DNA of 5,619 nt. Source: Thioalkalivibrio sp. (lineage in GTDB: Bacteria; Pseudomonadota; Gammaproteobacteria; Ectothiorhodospirales; Ectothiorhodospiraceae). The notes below the pieces were generated by a model. That model searched no databases and had not been told where the DNA came from. It worked only from the letters and a program-made list of their open reading frames with translations. This document shows, in pieces, positions 1 through 5,619 of the stretch. The stretch lies in contig PULL01000271.1 of the NCBI GenBank assembly GCA_003550945.1, positions 1 through 5,619 of the forward strand, read 5' to 3'. Every line of letters starts with the position of its first letter. Position 1 is the first letter of the stretch. The translations under genes were made by a program, and so were the position numbers.

Positions 1-386
1 CCCTTGCGCGGATACTCCACCAACAGCACCCGCTTGAACGACTGCCCGCCATCGTCGAGCACCGTGCGCATCACCTGCTTCACCGCGCTGTAGATCGAAC
101 TCACCAGCGGGATCCGCTCGACGATCGCATCGCCGATGTCGAACAGCTTGCGGCCGACGATGTTCGCCGCGACCAGGCCGGTGAGGAACACGATCACGAT
201 CGCGACCACCACGCCAGTGCCGGGCACGCTGAAACCGAGGATCGCTTCGGGCCGCCAGCTCGGCGGCAGCAGCAGGATCGTGAAGTCGAGCATGTCCACC
301 AGGAACTTGATGATCAGCCCGGTGACGATCAGCGGGACCCAGACCAGCAGCCCCGCGATCAGGTAACGACGGAAATGAATGAACAC
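1..386 (-). CDS. DUF502 family membrane protein, C-terminus cut by window edge
   Basis: Translating the minus strand from a GTG at 386-384 gives 128 whole codons that run off the left edge. The protein starts VFIHFRRYLIAGLLVWVPL and has two hydrophobic segments, at about residues 8-30 and 57-76. A short loop carries RIPLVSSIYSAVKQV at about 91-105. The paired membrane segments and the P-L-V-x-S-I-Y-x-A-V-K-Q motif are typical of DUF502, an uncharacterised inner-membrane family. The GTG follows the TGA of the upstream FmdB-type gene directly, and the next possible in-frame start (GTG, residue 30) would delete the first membrane segment, so 386 is the best start. A weak AGGCGG lies about 5 bases upstream, inside the FmdB gene, so translation is probably coupled. 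In many beta- and gammaproteobacteria this pair precedes aspS; I expect aspS beyond the left edge but cannot see it. The biochemical role is unknown. Confidence 0.9.
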   Translation of the reverse strand, partial: MFIHFRRYLIAGLLVWVPLIVTGLIIKFLVDMLDFTILLLPPSWRPEAILGFSVPGTGVVVAIVIVFLTGLVAANIVGRKLFDIGDAIVERIPLVSSIYSAVKQVMRTVLDDGGQSFKRVLLVEYPRK

Positions 387-680
387 TCAGCCCGCCTGGG
401 CATTCGCCGCACAGCCGCCCGAGCCGGAGGCAGGCGCGCCACAGCTGCCGGAAGCGCCGGCATCGGGCTTCGGGGACTCCTTCAGATTGCGCTGCCCGGC
501 CTTCTTGAAATCGGTCTCGTACCAGCCGCCGCCGGAAAGACGGAAGCCGGCGGCCGACACCAGCTTGGACAGTTCGGGGGCTCCGCAGGACGGGCAGTCG
601 GTCAGAGCCGGATCCGAGAACTTCTGGATCACCTCGGTCCTTTCGCCGCAGCCGCGGCACTCGTATTCGTAGATCGGCAT
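387..680 (-). CDS. FmdB family zinc-ribbon protein
   Basis: A 97-residue protein starting MPIYEYECRGCG, the standard opening of the FmdB/CxxC_CXXC_SSSS zinc-ribbon family. The four zinc ligands are C8-x-x-C11 and C29-x-x-C32. The second pair lies in DCPSCG and is followed by the usual conserved stretch to about residue 58 (KLVSAAGFRLSGGGWYETDF). After that comes a low-complexity Gly/Ala/Ser tail (about 73-97) with two further cysteines, C80 and C90. Family members are small cytoplasmic proteins named after a putative regulator at a formamidase locus; a regulatory role is suspected but unproven here. The ATG at 680 has GGAG about 12 bases and GGAA about 5 bases upstream on the minus strand. 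It is the first gene of a leftward unit with DUF502, whose GTG start directly follows this stop codon in the same frame. Confidence 0.93.
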   Translation of the reverse strand: MPIYEYECRGCGERTEVIQKFSDPALTDCPSCGAPELSKLVSAAGFRLSGGGWYETDFKKAGQRNLKESPKPDAGASGSCGAPASGSGGCAANAQAG

Positions 681-714
681 GTTTCCAACTCCGGATGCTA
701 TAAAGGGATGCGCG

Positions 715-720
715 TATTAT
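715..720 (+). promoter_or_regulatory. candidate -10 box for the rightward DsrE-SDR-SpmAB-Cls operon
   Basis: TATTAT, five of six matches to the sigma-70 -10 consensus, lies about 97 bases before the DsrE start. It overlaps the opposite-strand CATAAT almost completely. A second AT-rich hexamer, TATAAA at 699-704, could serve instead. Neither has a recognisable -35 hexamer at 16-18 bases, so this is a weak call. It rests on the region being the only AT-rich island between the divergent genes. Confidence 0.25.
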
Positions 721-721
721 G
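716..721 (-). promoter_or_regulatory. candidate -10 box for the leftward FmdB-DUF502 unit
   Basis: On the minus strand this hexamer reads CATAAT, five of six matches to the sigma-70 -10 consensus. It is followed by ACGCGCATCCC, a plausible initiation region about 35 bases before the FmdB ATG. The hexamer 17 bases upstream is CTTTCA, only a three of six match to the -35 consensus, so support is partial. It is the best sigma-70-like site I see in front of this gene. Confidence 0.4.
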
Positions 722-778
722 CGGCTGAATCCTGCGAATGAAAGCACCCGCTTGGCACACGCGTCCCATGACCCCGGG

Positions 779-795
779 GCGCCTGGTCAAGGCGC
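779..795 (+). other. leader hairpin upstream of the DsrE gene
   Basis: GCGCCT (779-784) and AGGCGC (790-795) form a perfect 6-bp stem with a 5-base loop, GGTCA. It ends 10 bases before the Shine-Dalgarno site of the DsrE gene. The self-complementary CCCCGGGG at 772-779 abuts it and could compete for pairing. There is no following T-run, so it does not look like a terminator. If the mRNA starts upstream, this would be a stable 5' leader structure. Any regulatory role is inference. Confidence 0.35.
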
Positions 796-805
796 ATGAA
801 AACTC

Positions 806-810
806 GAGGA
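806..810 (+). promoter_or_regulatory. ribosome binding site deciding the DsrE start
   Basis: GAGGA lies 6 bases before the ATG at 817, an ideal Shine-Dalgarno spacing. This favours 817 over the in-frame ATG at 796, which has only AAGG three bases away. Confidence 0.8.
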
Positions 811-816
811 AAATCA

Positions 817-1194
817 ATGGCCGACAAGATCGTGATCATGCTGCTGACCCTGGATCTGGACCGTTATGGCACGCTCGGAGCACCGTTTTTCCAGGCCACG
901 GTCGCGGCGGTGATGGACCTGGAGGTCGAGATGTACTTCGCCGGCCAGAGCACCCGGCTGCTGATCCAGGGATTCGCGGAGACGATCCACCCGGGCACGG
1001 CCCGCGAGAAATCGGTGTACAGCTTCATGAAAGACGCCCACGAGGCCGGGGTGAAATTCTATGCCTGCTCGGGCGCGATGAAGGAGAACGGGTTGACGCC
1101 GGAAAACGCGATCCCGGAGATGGACGGCATGCGGGGCGGGGCCGCGTTCATTGCCGAGATCATCGAACCCAACGTGGTCACCCTGACCTATTGA
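817..1194 (+). CDS. DsrE family protein (DsrE/DsrF-like)
   Basis: A 125-residue cytoplasmic protein starting MADKIVIMLLT. It shows the single-domain DsrE fold pattern: a beta strand at about 4-11, a helix at about 22-34 (FFQATVAAVMDLE), a second strand (VEMYFAG, 37-43), and then VKFYACSGAMKENGL (79-93). The cysteine C84 sits in the strand-to-helix turn where DsrE-family proteins usually carry their active or sulfur-carrying cysteine. The C-terminal strand is EPNVVTLTY. Relatives include DsrE and TusD subunits, which pass persulfide sulfur in sulfur oxidation or tRNA thiolation, and many stand-alone proteins of unknown partner, often labelled predicted peroxiredoxin. No DsrF, DsrH or TusE partner is nearby, so this is a stand-alone member and its substrate cannot be assigned. 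It is first in a four-gene operon; the next gene starts one base after its stop (TGATATG). Confidence 0.85.
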   Translation: MADKIVIMLLTLDLDRYGTLGAPFFQATVAAVMDLEVEMYFAGQSTRLLIQGFAETIHPGTAREKSVYSFMKDAHEAGVKFYACSGAMKENGLTPENAIPEMDGMRGGAAFIAEIIEPNVVTLTY

Positions 1195-1195
1195 T

Positions 1196-2047
1196 ATGGC
1201 GGAAAGCACCCGTGCGGTCCTGATCACCGGCTGCTCGTCCGGGATCGGCGAACACGTCGCGCTCGCTCTGAAGGAACGGGGGTATCGCGTGTTCGCCACC
1301 ACGCGCCGGGGCGAGTGCGTCGCGCGCCTGAAAGGCCAGGGCCTCGAAGCGCTGCGCCTGGACCTCGACGACTCCGCGAGCATCCAAAGCGCGGTGCGCG
1401 AGGTGCTCGCGCGCACCGGGGGCCGGCTTTACGCGCTGTTCAACAACGGCGCCTACGGCCAGCCGGGTGCGGTCGAAGACCTGTCCCGGCAGGCCTTGCG
1501 CGCGCAGTTGGAGACCAACGTGCTGGGCTGGCTGGAGCTCACCAACGCGGTGATCCCGGCGATGCGCCGCCAGGGCGAGGGTCGCATCATCCAGAACAGC
1601 TCGGTGCTCGGCGTGGTCGGGCTGCGCCTGCGCGGCGCCTATGTCTGCTCCAAGTTCGCGATCGAGGGCCTGAGCGACGTGCTCCGCCAGGAGCTGCACG
1701 GCAGCGGCATCCGCGTGGTGCTGATCGAGCCGGGGCCCATCCGAAGCCGCTTTCGGACCAATGCGTTTCTCGCCTACCGCCGATTCATACGTCCGCGCCA
1801 GAGCTACTGGCGCCAGACCTACGAGCGGGCCGAAAACCGGCTCAGCGATTCCAGCCGCGAGGCGCCGTTCACCCTGGGCCCCGAGGCGGTGCTGAAGGCC
1901 GTGCTGCGGGCGCTGGAGGCACGGCGCCCCAAGGCGCGCTACCGCGTGACCGTGCCGACCCACCTGTTCGCGACCCTGAAGTGCCTGCTGCCGACGCGTG
2001 CGATGGACTTCGTGCTGCGCGCGGTCTCCCGCGGCGAGAACCGCTGA
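1196..2047 (+). CDS. short-chain dehydrogenase/reductase, YbbO-like
   Basis: A 283-residue classical SDR oxidoreductase. The cofactor motif TGCSSGIG is at 11-18, and arginines at 37-38 after the second strand suggest NADP(H) preference. D57 is in LDLDD (adenine pocket), and NNGAYG at 83-88 replaces the usual NNAG. The catalytic tetrad is N108, S136, Y149 and K153 (YVCSK), with PG at 179-180. The order, the Arg pair and the IEPGPIRSRF region resemble E. coli YbbO, an NADP-dependent aldehyde reductase, and related retinol or steroid dehydrogenase-like SDRs. The exact substrate cannot be read from sequence. The roughly 100-residue C-terminal part after the PG motif is Arg-rich and probably forms the substrate-binding lid. 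No strong Shine-Dalgarno precedes the ATG; it sits one base after the DsrE stop, so translation is likely coupled. The next gene begins 15 bases downstream. Confidence 0.92.
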   Translation: MAESTRAVLITGCSSGIGEHVALALKERGYRVFATTRRGECVARLKGQGLEALRLDLDDSASIQSAVREVLARTGGRLYALFNNGAYGQPGAVEDLSRQALRAQLETNVLGWLELTNAVIPAMRRQGEGRIIQNSSVLGVVGLRLRGAYVCSKFAIEGLSDVLRQELHGSGIRVVLIEPGPIRSRFRTNAFLAYRRFIRPRQSYWRQTYERAENRLSDSSREAPFTLGPEAVLKAVLRALEARRPKARYRVTVPTHLFATLKCLLPTRAMDFVLRAVSRGENR

Positions 2048-2062
2048 CCCGGATCCCCGTTC

Positions 2063-3409
2063 ATGAACCTGATTTTCTTCGTGCTGGTGGCCGCCGCCTT
2101 CTTGAGTGCCGCGTGGCGGGAGCTGACCGAAATCGGCACCGACACCCAGCCGATGCAGGAACTGTCGCAGGCGGCCATCAGCTCCGCCGGCAGCGCGGTG
2201 GAACTGGCGATTGGCCTGGTCGGCGTGATGGCCCTGTTCCTCGGGCTGATGAAAATCGCCGAAGCCGGCGGTCTGCTCACCGTACTCGCGCGGCTGCTGC
2301 GCCCGATGATGACCCGCCTGTTCCCCAGCGTGCCGCCGGAACACCCGGCGATGGGCGCGATGATCCTGAATTTCTCCGCGAACATCCTGGGGCTGGGCAA
2401 CGCGGCGACACCCTTCGGCATCCGCGCCATGCAGGAGCTCAACAAGCTGAACCCGCACCCCGGCACCGCGACCAACGCGATGGCGCTGTTCCTTGCGATC
2501 AACACCTCCAGCATCACCCTGCTGCCCACCGGCGTCATTGCGCTGCGCGCGAGCCTGGGCGCGGCCGAGCCGGCTGCGATCCTGCCCACCACCCTGTTCG
2601 CGACGCTGTTCGCGACCATCACCGGCATTACCAGTGCACTGGTGCTGCAGCGGTTCTTTCCGCCGCCCGCGGCGGCGCCCGCTCCGGAGACCGGCACCGA
2701 ACCCGAGGCCGGGTCCCGGGCGGAACCTGCCCCGGAGGCACGAGCCACCGGGGAGCCCGAGCCCGCGCCGGAGGCGCCACAACCGATGGGGATCGAAGTG
2801 CCCTCCGAGGGCTACCCGGGCTGGGTCAGCGCATTGGTGCTGCTGGCGGTGCTGGCGATCATCCCGCTGACGATCGTCTATGGCCAGGTGGTCGCTCCCT
2901 GGATCATCCCGGGACTGATCGTCGGCTTCCTGCTGTTCGGGGTCGCACGGGGCGTGCGCATCTACGAAGTCTTCATCGAAGGCGCGAAGGAGGGCTTCCA
3001 GGTCGCATTGCGCATCATCCCCTACCTGGTCGCGATCCTGGTCGCGGTCGGCATGCTGCGCGCCAGCGGGGCGCTCGGGGTGTTCGTCGGCCTGATGGCG
3101 CCCTGGACTACCCCGCTGGGGCTTCCGCCAGAGGCATTGCCGATGGCCCTGCTCCGGCCACTGTCCGGATCCGGCGCCTACGGCATCATGGCCGGCATCA
3201 TGCAGGATCCGGCGACCGGCCCCGACACCTACGTCGGCCTGCTGGTGTCGACGCTGCAGGGTTCCACCGAGACGACCTTCTACGTGCTGGCCGTGTACTT
3301 CGGCGCGATCCAGGTGCGCCGGGTGCGCCACACGCTGGCCGCGGCGCTTTCGGCCGACGTCGCCGCGGTGATCGCGGCGGTGTTCATCGTCAGCTGGCTG
3401 TTTCTGTGA
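2063..3409 (+). CDS. SpmA-SpmB fusion (nucleoside recognition/Gate domain) membrane protein
   Basis: A 448-residue polytopic inner-membrane protein. The N-terminal half (about 1-197) matches SpmA: a hydrophobic segment at 3-17, further segments at about 47-65 and 170-195, and the motif NILGLGNAATPFG at 107-119. The C-terminal half (about 254-448) matches SpmB, with RPLSGSGAYGI at 365-375 and GSTETTFYVLAVYFGA at 400-415. The two are joined by a Pro/Ala/Glu-rich, probably unstructured linker at about 200-247. In Bacillus, SpmA and SpmB are separate neighbouring genes needed for spore core dehydration. In non-sporulating Gram-negatives a fused form is common and its function is unknown; the Gate domains suggest transport. 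The start codon has only a weak CGGA upstream. The stop overlaps the start of the next gene (GTGA), so the two products are probably made in step. Confidence 0.92.
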   Translation: MNLIFFVLVAAAFLSAAWRELTEIGTDTQPMQELSQAAISSAGSAVELAIGLVGVMALFLGLMKIAEAGGLLTVLARLLRPMMTRLFPSVPPEHPAMGAMILNFSANILGLGNAATPFGIRAMQELNKLNPHPGTATNAMALFLAINTSSITLLPTGVIALRASLGAAEPAAILPTTLFATLFATITGITSALVLQRFFPPPAAAPAPETGTEPEAGSRAEPAPEARATGEPEPAPEAPQPMGIEVPSEGYPGWVSALVLLAVLAIIPLTIVYGQVVAPWIIPGLIVGFLLFGVARGVRIYEVFIEGAKEGFQVALRIIPYLVAILVAVGMLRASGALGVFVGLMAPWTTPLGLPPEALPMALLRPLSGSGAYGIMAGIMQDPATGPDTYVGLLVSTLQGSTETTFYVLAVYFGAIQVRRVRHTLAAALSADVAAVIAAVFIVSWLFL

Positions 3410-4605
3410 AACCGCGCTCCACGGCCCTGCGCAAGCGCCGGCCGTTCCCCGCCCGGGGCCCGCACGACTACGCGTTGCTGGTCGACGGCGGAGCCTTCAT
3501 CCCGACGATGCTCGATGCGATCGAATCGGCTTCCCGGCAGGTGCTGCTGGAGATGTACCTGATGAGTTCCGGGGCTCTGGCCGAGCGGTTCGTGCTGGCG
3601 CTGACGGCGGCGGCGCAGCGCGGGGTGGCCGTACACCTGCTGCTGGACGGATTCGGAGGCCAAGGGCTGCGACAGGCAGATCGCCAGCGCCTGACGGCGG
3701 CGGGCGTGCACCTGGCAGTGTACAACCCCCTCGGCGTGAGCCGCTGGCGGGTCTCGCTGTTCCGCGACCACCGCAAACTGCTGCTGGTGGATGACCGCAT
3801 CGCCTTCGTGGGCGGCGCGGGCATCACCGATGACTTCGATCCCGACGCGCGGGACGACGGCATGCACTGGCACGAGGTGATGCTGGCGCTGCGCGGACCC
3901 TGCGTGGCCGACTGGCGGCGGCTGTTCACCCTGTGCTGGCGCAACTGGAGTCCGGAGCCGGTGGCGCTTTCCGATGCGGCGGCGGCAGAATCCTGGCCGT
4001 CGGTCCGGCCCGACGGCCGGGTACTCGGGAATCAGCGCAGCGGCGGGCGAGCGGTGATGCGCGCGGTGCTGGCCGAAATCGGCAAGGCCCGACGGCGAGT
4101 CTGGATCGCCACCGCCTACTTTGTTCCGACCCGGCGGCTGCGGCGGGCGCTCAAGCGCGCCGCGCGACGCGGCGTCGATGTGCGTCTGCTTCTTGCAGGG
4201 CCGTGCAACGACCATCCATCGGTCTGGCACGCCGGGCGGCGGTTCTACGGGCGCCTGCTGCACGCTGGTGTCCGGATTTTCGAATACCAGCCGCGCTTCC
4301 TGCACGCGAAGATGGTGCTCTGCGACGACTGGGTCAGCATCGGCTCGAGCAACCTGGATCACTGGAACCTGCGCTGGAGCCTCGAGGCCAATCAGGCGGC
4401 GATGGACTCCGCCCTCGCGGAGCAGGTGGCGTCGCTGTTCACGGCCGACTTCGAGCTGAGCGAGCAATGGACCGCACAGGCCTGGCAGCGCCGCGGATGG
4501 TGGACGCGCCTGCTCGAACGCGTGAGCGGTGGCTTTGACGACTACCTGGTGCAGTGGAGCTACCACCGGGCATTGCGTCACCCGCCGCCCCACCGGGAAG
4601 TCTGA
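3406..4605 (+). CDS. clsB: cardiolipin synthase, ClsB-type phospholipase D family
   Basis: A 399-residue protein with two PLD active-site motifs: HRKLLLVD at 122-129 (H122, K124, D129), followed by FVGGAGITDDF, and HAKMVLCD at 300-307 (H300, K302, D307), followed by IGSSNLDHWNL. Two intact HxKxxxxD motifs about 178 residues apart define the phosphatidyltransferase class that joins phosphatidylglycerol molecules into cardiolipin. There are no N-terminal membrane helices. The basic start (KPRSTALRKRR) and length resemble E. coli ClsB (413 residues) more than ClsA, so I assign ClsB-type; a broader PLD transferase role is possible. It should act at the inner face of the cytoplasmic membrane. The start is a GTG overlapping the previous stop by four bases; the first internal ATG (residue 36) would remove part of the first domain. 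It is the last gene of the operon, and a hairpin follows the stop. Confidence 0.9.
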   Translation: MKPRSTALRKRRPFPARGPHDYALLVDGGAFIPTMLDAIESASRQVLLEMYLMSSGALAERFVLALTAAAQRGVAVHLLLDGFGGQGLRQADRQRLTAAGVHLAVYNPLGVSRWRVSLFRDHRKLLLVDDRIAFVGGAGITDDFDPDARDDGMHWHEVMLALRGPCVADWRRLFTLCWRNWSPEPVALSDAAAAESWPSVRPDGRVLGNQRSGGRAVMRAVLAEIGKARRRVWIATAYFVPTRRLRRALKRAARRGVDVRLLLAGPCNDHPSVWHAGRRFYGRLLHAGVRIFEYQPRFLHAKMVLCDDWVSIGSSNLDHWNLRWSLEANQAAMDSALAEQVASLFTADFELSEQWTAQAWQRRGWWTRLLERVSGGFDDYLVQWSYHRALRHPPPHREV

Positions 4606-4611
4606 ACGCGC

Positions 4612-4629
4612 CGGACCCGCCCGGGTCCG
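4612..4629. terminator. hairpin between convergent genes, possible bidirectional terminator
   Basis: CGGACCC (4612-4618) and GGGTCCG (4623-4629) form a perfect 7-bp GC-rich stem with a GCCC loop. It lies in the 34-base spacer between the Cls stop (4605) and the hydrolase stop (4640-4642), where a shared terminator would be expected. Neither side has a T-run, so it is not a canonical intrinsic terminator. It could act as an RNA-end-stabilising or pausing hairpin together with Rho. Confidence 0.45.
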
Positions 4630-4639
4630 CCCGCGTGGG

Positions 4640-5503
4640 TCAGGAACCCTCTGCGGGAAACAGCGGGTCGATGAATTCCCGCAGGCCGCGCAGGTACTCG
4701 GCGCGACTGCGCAGGAACGCGTCGTTGTGGCCGCCGCGCAGTTCCAGCAGCGGCGCGCCGGCGGCATCGGCGATCCGGCGTCCGTGCTCGAACGGCACGA
4801 TCTCGTCGTCACGGCTGTGCACCACCAGCACCGGGGCGTCGATCGCCTCGACCCGGCCCAGCACTTCGTACTCGTGGCGGATCAACCGGCGGACCGGCAA
4901 CCAGGGATAGACCTCCGCGCCGAGATCGGCGGCACTGGTGAACGGGGACTCGAGGATCACCGCCCCCGGCGTCTCCCGAACCGCCAGCTCCGCCGCGACC
5001 GCGGCGCCCAGCGAACGCCCGAACACCACGATCCGGGACGCCGGAATGCCGCGCTCTTCGCGCAGGTAGCGCCAGGCGGCCGCGGCGTCGAGCCGCGTGC
5101 CGGTCTCGCTTGGCCGCCCGCCACTTCTGCCATAGCCGCGGTAGCTGAGAATGAACACCGACAGATCGAGTTCGTGGAAGATCTTAAGGGAGTCGATTCG
5201 ATGCGAGATGTTCCCGCCGTTGCCGTGGAAAAACAGCAGGGTCGCGCGGGCTTCGGCAGCCGGCACGAACCAGCCGTGCAACGCCACCCCGTCCTCCGCA
5301 ACCAGTTCGACATCGTCGTAAGCGAGACCATGCCGGTCCGGCGACGTGACCAGAGTCGAGGTCGGAAAGTAAAACAATCGGTCCTGCGTCAGATAGAGGA
5401 ACGCGACGAACAGCGCGTAGGCCACGATGCCCATCAGCAGAAACTGGAGCAGCGTTCGGCCCACCTGCCGTATCCCGATATGCTGTCCGGTCAGAACCGG
5501 CAT
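4640..5503 (-). CDS. membrane-anchored alpha/beta hydrolase, Bem46/ABHD13-like
   Basis: A 287-residue protein. One hydrophobic segment at about 18-38 (LLQFLLMGIVAYALFVAFLYL) is followed by an alpha/beta hydrolase domain. It has the oxyanion-loop motif HGNGGN (93-98), YRGYGRSGG (121-129), the nucleophile elbow GRSLG with S164, the acid D233 in HSRDDEIVP, and the base H259 in GGHND. This set and the N-terminal anchor match the Bem46/ABHD13 group of predicted serine hydrolases, whose bacterial substrates are mostly unknown (esters or thioesters are plausible). All triad residues are present, so it is probably active, with the domain on one side of the inner membrane. The ATG at 5503 is the first start codon in this frame after the upstream gene's stop, but it has no recognisable Shine-Dalgarno; GTG at residue 14 and ATG at residue 24 are less likely because the latter would cut the membrane segment. 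An inverted repeat surrounds the start codon. Confidence 0.88.
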   Translation of the reverse strand: MPVLTGQHIGIRQVGRTLLQFLLMGIVAYALFVAFLYLTQDRLFYFPTSTLVTSPDRHGLAYDDVELVAEDGVALHGWFVPAAEARATLLFFHGNGGNISHRIDSLKIFHELDLSVFILSYRGYGRSGGRPSETGTRLDAAAAWRYLREERGIPASRIVVFGRSLGAAVAAELAVRETPGAVILESPFTSAADLGAEVYPWLPVRRLIRHEYEVLGRVEAIDAPVLVVHSRDDEIVPFEHGRRIADAAGAPLLELRGGHNDAFLRSRAEYLRGLREFIDPLFPAEGS

Positions 5504-5527
5504 CGGGCCGGGGCTGAACTGACCGGA
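5486..5527. repeat. 9-bp inverted repeat enclosing the hydrolase start codon
   Basis: TCCGGTCAG (5486-5494) and CTGACCGGA (5519-5527) are exact reverse complements separated by 24 bases. Between them a smaller CCGG/CCGG pair (5497-5500 and 5508-5511) would leave a 7-base loop that contains the minus-strand ATG (5503-5501). In the mRNA this could fold into a two-level hairpin presenting or hiding the start codon. As DNA it could be a protein-binding dyad. The match is seen directly; its function is inference. Confidence 0.5.
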
Positions 5528-5552
5528 GCCATCACGGCGCCTTGCGGTTCCG

Positions 5553-5619
5553 TCACTGCCGCCGATAGGGGTCGAAGTCGAACTTGCCGGCGGTCATGTC
5601 GTCCCAGAGATCGCTCTGC
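5553..5619 (-). CDS. C-terminal end of an unidentified protein, 5' end outside window
   Basis: Reading the minus strand from the right edge gives 21 residues, QSDLWDDMTAGKFDFDPYRRQ, ending in TGA at 5555-5553. The acidic/aromatic composition and codon use look like real coding sequence, and the frame ends 49 bases before the hydrolase start, a spacing compatible with one leftward operon. The fragment is too short to name a family. I do not recognise it. Confidence 0.6.
   Translation of the reverse strand, partial: QSDLWDDMTAGKFDFDPYRRQ

Noticed and set aside
752..767. Sigma-54-like promoter (TTGGCAC) before the DsrE gene
   Set aside because: The -24-like TGGCAC is good, but the required GC at the -12 position is replaced (TCCCA at the correct spacing), so the key element is missing.
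796..816. Longer DsrE start at the ATG at 796
   Set aside because: The extra seven residues (MKTRGKS) overlap the region holding the strong GAGGA ribosome binding site for the ATG at 817. Upstream of 796 only a badly spaced AAGG is present.
1178..3331. Very long minus-strand open frame (717 codons) opposite the SDR and SpmAB genes
   Set aside because: Its product is dominated by Arg, His, Gln and Gly with no recognisable domain. It lies antisense to two genes with clear family motifs. Such frames are expected in GC-rich DNA.
1315..3405. Plus-strand open frame continuous with the Cls gene upstream of its GTG
   Set aside because: It overlaps the SDR and SpmAB genes in another frame, and its translation is Arg/Ala/Gly/Pro-rich without motifs. 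Family similarity begins only near 3406, so the long N-terminal extension is not real.
3280..4812. Minus-strand open frame of about 510 codons across the Cls gene and the hydrolase end
   Set aside because: It is antisense to the PLD motifs of the Cls gene and out of frame with the hydrolase. The translation is low in hydrophobic pattern and shows no domain.
5492..5533. A 13-codon minus-strand frame (MAPVSSAPARCRF) overlapping the hydrolase start, as a possible leader peptide
   Set aside because: It has only a weakly placed AAGG upstream, no regulatory residue bias, and could easily arise by chance. Conservation would be needed before calling it.

Overview
This is a GC-rich, densely coding window of bacterial chromosome. 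It looks like a gammaproteobacterium, possibly a sulfur-oxidising or Ectothiorhodospiraceae-like lineage. That placement is inferred from the FmdB/DUF502 pair (commonly found upstream of aspS in beta- and gammaproteobacteria), a DsrE-family gene, a fused SpmA/SpmB protein and a ClsB-type phospholipase D protein. There are no RNA genes, insertion sequences, CRISPR arrays or phage genes, and no gene-free stretch longer than about 140 bases.

Layout. Bases 1-680 hold two minus-strand genes reading out of the left edge: a small FmdB-type zinc-ribbon protein, followed without a gap by a DUF502 membrane protein cut by the window edge. Bases 681-816 are a divergent intergenic region with -10-like sequences on both strands, a leader hairpin, and a good Shine-Dalgarno site for the rightward genes. 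Bases 817-4605 form a tight four-gene plus-strand operon: DsrE-family protein, YbbO-like short-chain dehydrogenase, SpmA-SpmB fusion membrane protein, and ClsB-type cardiolipin synthase. The junctions are a 1-base gap, a 15-base gap and a 4-base overlap. Two converging genes then meet over a 34-base spacer holding a 7-bp hairpin. Bases 4640-5503 encode a membrane-anchored Bem46/ABHD13-like alpha/beta hydrolase on the minus strand. The right edge carries the last 21 residues of another minus-strand protein.

How the genes may work together. The four-gene operon combines a probable redox or sulfur-handling protein, an NADPH-type reductase, a polytopic membrane protein of unknown substrate, and an enzyme of anionic phospholipid synthesis. 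A shared envelope or lipid-related role is possible but is only inferred from the tight packing. No clearly new system such as a defence locus, mobile element or array is visible. The points most worth a second look are the operon composition, an inverted repeat that encloses the hydrolase start codon, the in-frame TGA/GTG junction between FmdB and DUF502, and the shared -10 region of the divergent promoters.
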